DNA of 5,187 bases, taken from the NCBI GenBank assembly GCA_913044145.1, contig CAJWOD010000102.1, forward strand, positions 1 through 5,187, read 5' to 3'. The notes beneath the pieces are model-generated. The model made no database searches and was not told the DNA's origin. It saw only the letters and a list, made by a program, of their open reading frames with translations. The DNA is from an uncultured Nitrospina sp. Lineage in GTDB: Bacteria; Nitrospinota; Nitrospinia; Nitrospinales; VA-1. How positions within the stretch are numbered: position 1 is the stretch's first letter; each line of letters starts with the position of its first letter. This document shows positions 5,099-5,187 of this stretch, one piece after another. Made by a program: the position numbers and the translations under genes.

Positions 5099-5187
5099 TT
5101 ACTTAACGTTGAATACTACTGCTGTTGTTAAGGCCGGATCGTAAGGAACATGATTTCCCTTTGCAAATAAGGCTCGAATGGTGTGTT
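5099..5187 (-). CDS. 3' end of an unidentified leftward gene (5' part outside window)
   Basis: The minus-strand frame is open from the window edge to a TAA at 5099-5101 and gives 28 C-terminal residues. These include the segment RALFAKGNHVPYDPALTTA and end in VVFNVK. The well-mixed composition, the alternating hydrophobic end suggestive of a final beta strand, and the strong hairpin just after the stop support a real gene end. I do not recognise the family from so short a piece and assign no function. Confidence 0.6.
   Translation of the reverse strand, partial: HTIRALFAKGNHVPYDPALTTAVVFNVK

Noticed and set aside
1..5187. A novel defence, mobile or biosynthetic system
   Set aside because: No transposase, integrase, phage, toxin-antitoxin, nuclease/helicase or biosynthetic gene is visible, and neighbouring genes do not form an obvious pathway. 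The FlgM-like gene with its promoters is the most distinctive element.

Overview
The window is a compact, AT-rich stretch (by eye about 40% GC) of ordinary bacterial chromosome. It holds six complete protein genes and two genes cut by the window edges. Signal peptides on two exported enzymes and a FlgM-type anti-sigma factor suggest a flagellated, probably Gram-negative bacterium. The zinc-ribbon (four-cysteine) form of ribosomal protein L28 next to a rel/spoT gene recalls the gmk-rpoZ-rel...rpmB neighbourhood of Deltaproteobacteria in the broad sense. A relative such as Nitrospinota or SAR324 is equally possible. I cannot place the organism more closely from this sequence.

Left part (1-1457): the 3' portion of a long RelA/SpoT-family (p)ppGpp synthetase/hydrolase ends tail-to-tail with rpmB, and the two stop codons interlock in one TTAA. 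rpmB diverges from a small DUF1858 protein across about 90 bp. There two sigma-70-like promoters appear to share one palindromic -10 block.

Middle (1458-2194): a small leftward gene encodes a Ser/Lys/Asp-rich 100-residue protein with a FlgM-like C-terminus. Upstream of it are a good sigma-28 (FliA) promoter match (TAAA-N15-ACCGATAT) and, further upstream, a TTGACA-N17-TATTTT sigma-70 promoter. This mirrors the dual control known for enterobacterial flgM and is the most informative signal in the window. No other flagellar gene is visible, so this flgM appears to sit outside a flagellar cluster.

Right part (2195-5187): a Nudix hydrolase of the ADP-ribose pyrophosphatase type and an exported M28/glutaminyl-cyclase-like enzyme form a likely two-gene rightward unit. 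They meet, with a 21-bp tail-to-tail overlap, a leftward gene for an exported HtrA-like serine protease carrying six TPR repeats in place of a PDZ domain. That gene has its own extended -10 promoter. Beyond it, a 12-bp perfect hairpin terminates a leftward gene of which only the last 28 codons are present.

I see no mobile element, CRISPR array, tRNA or rRNA, and no defence or secondary-metabolite system. The genes are mostly unrelated housekeeping or envelope functions, not one pathway.
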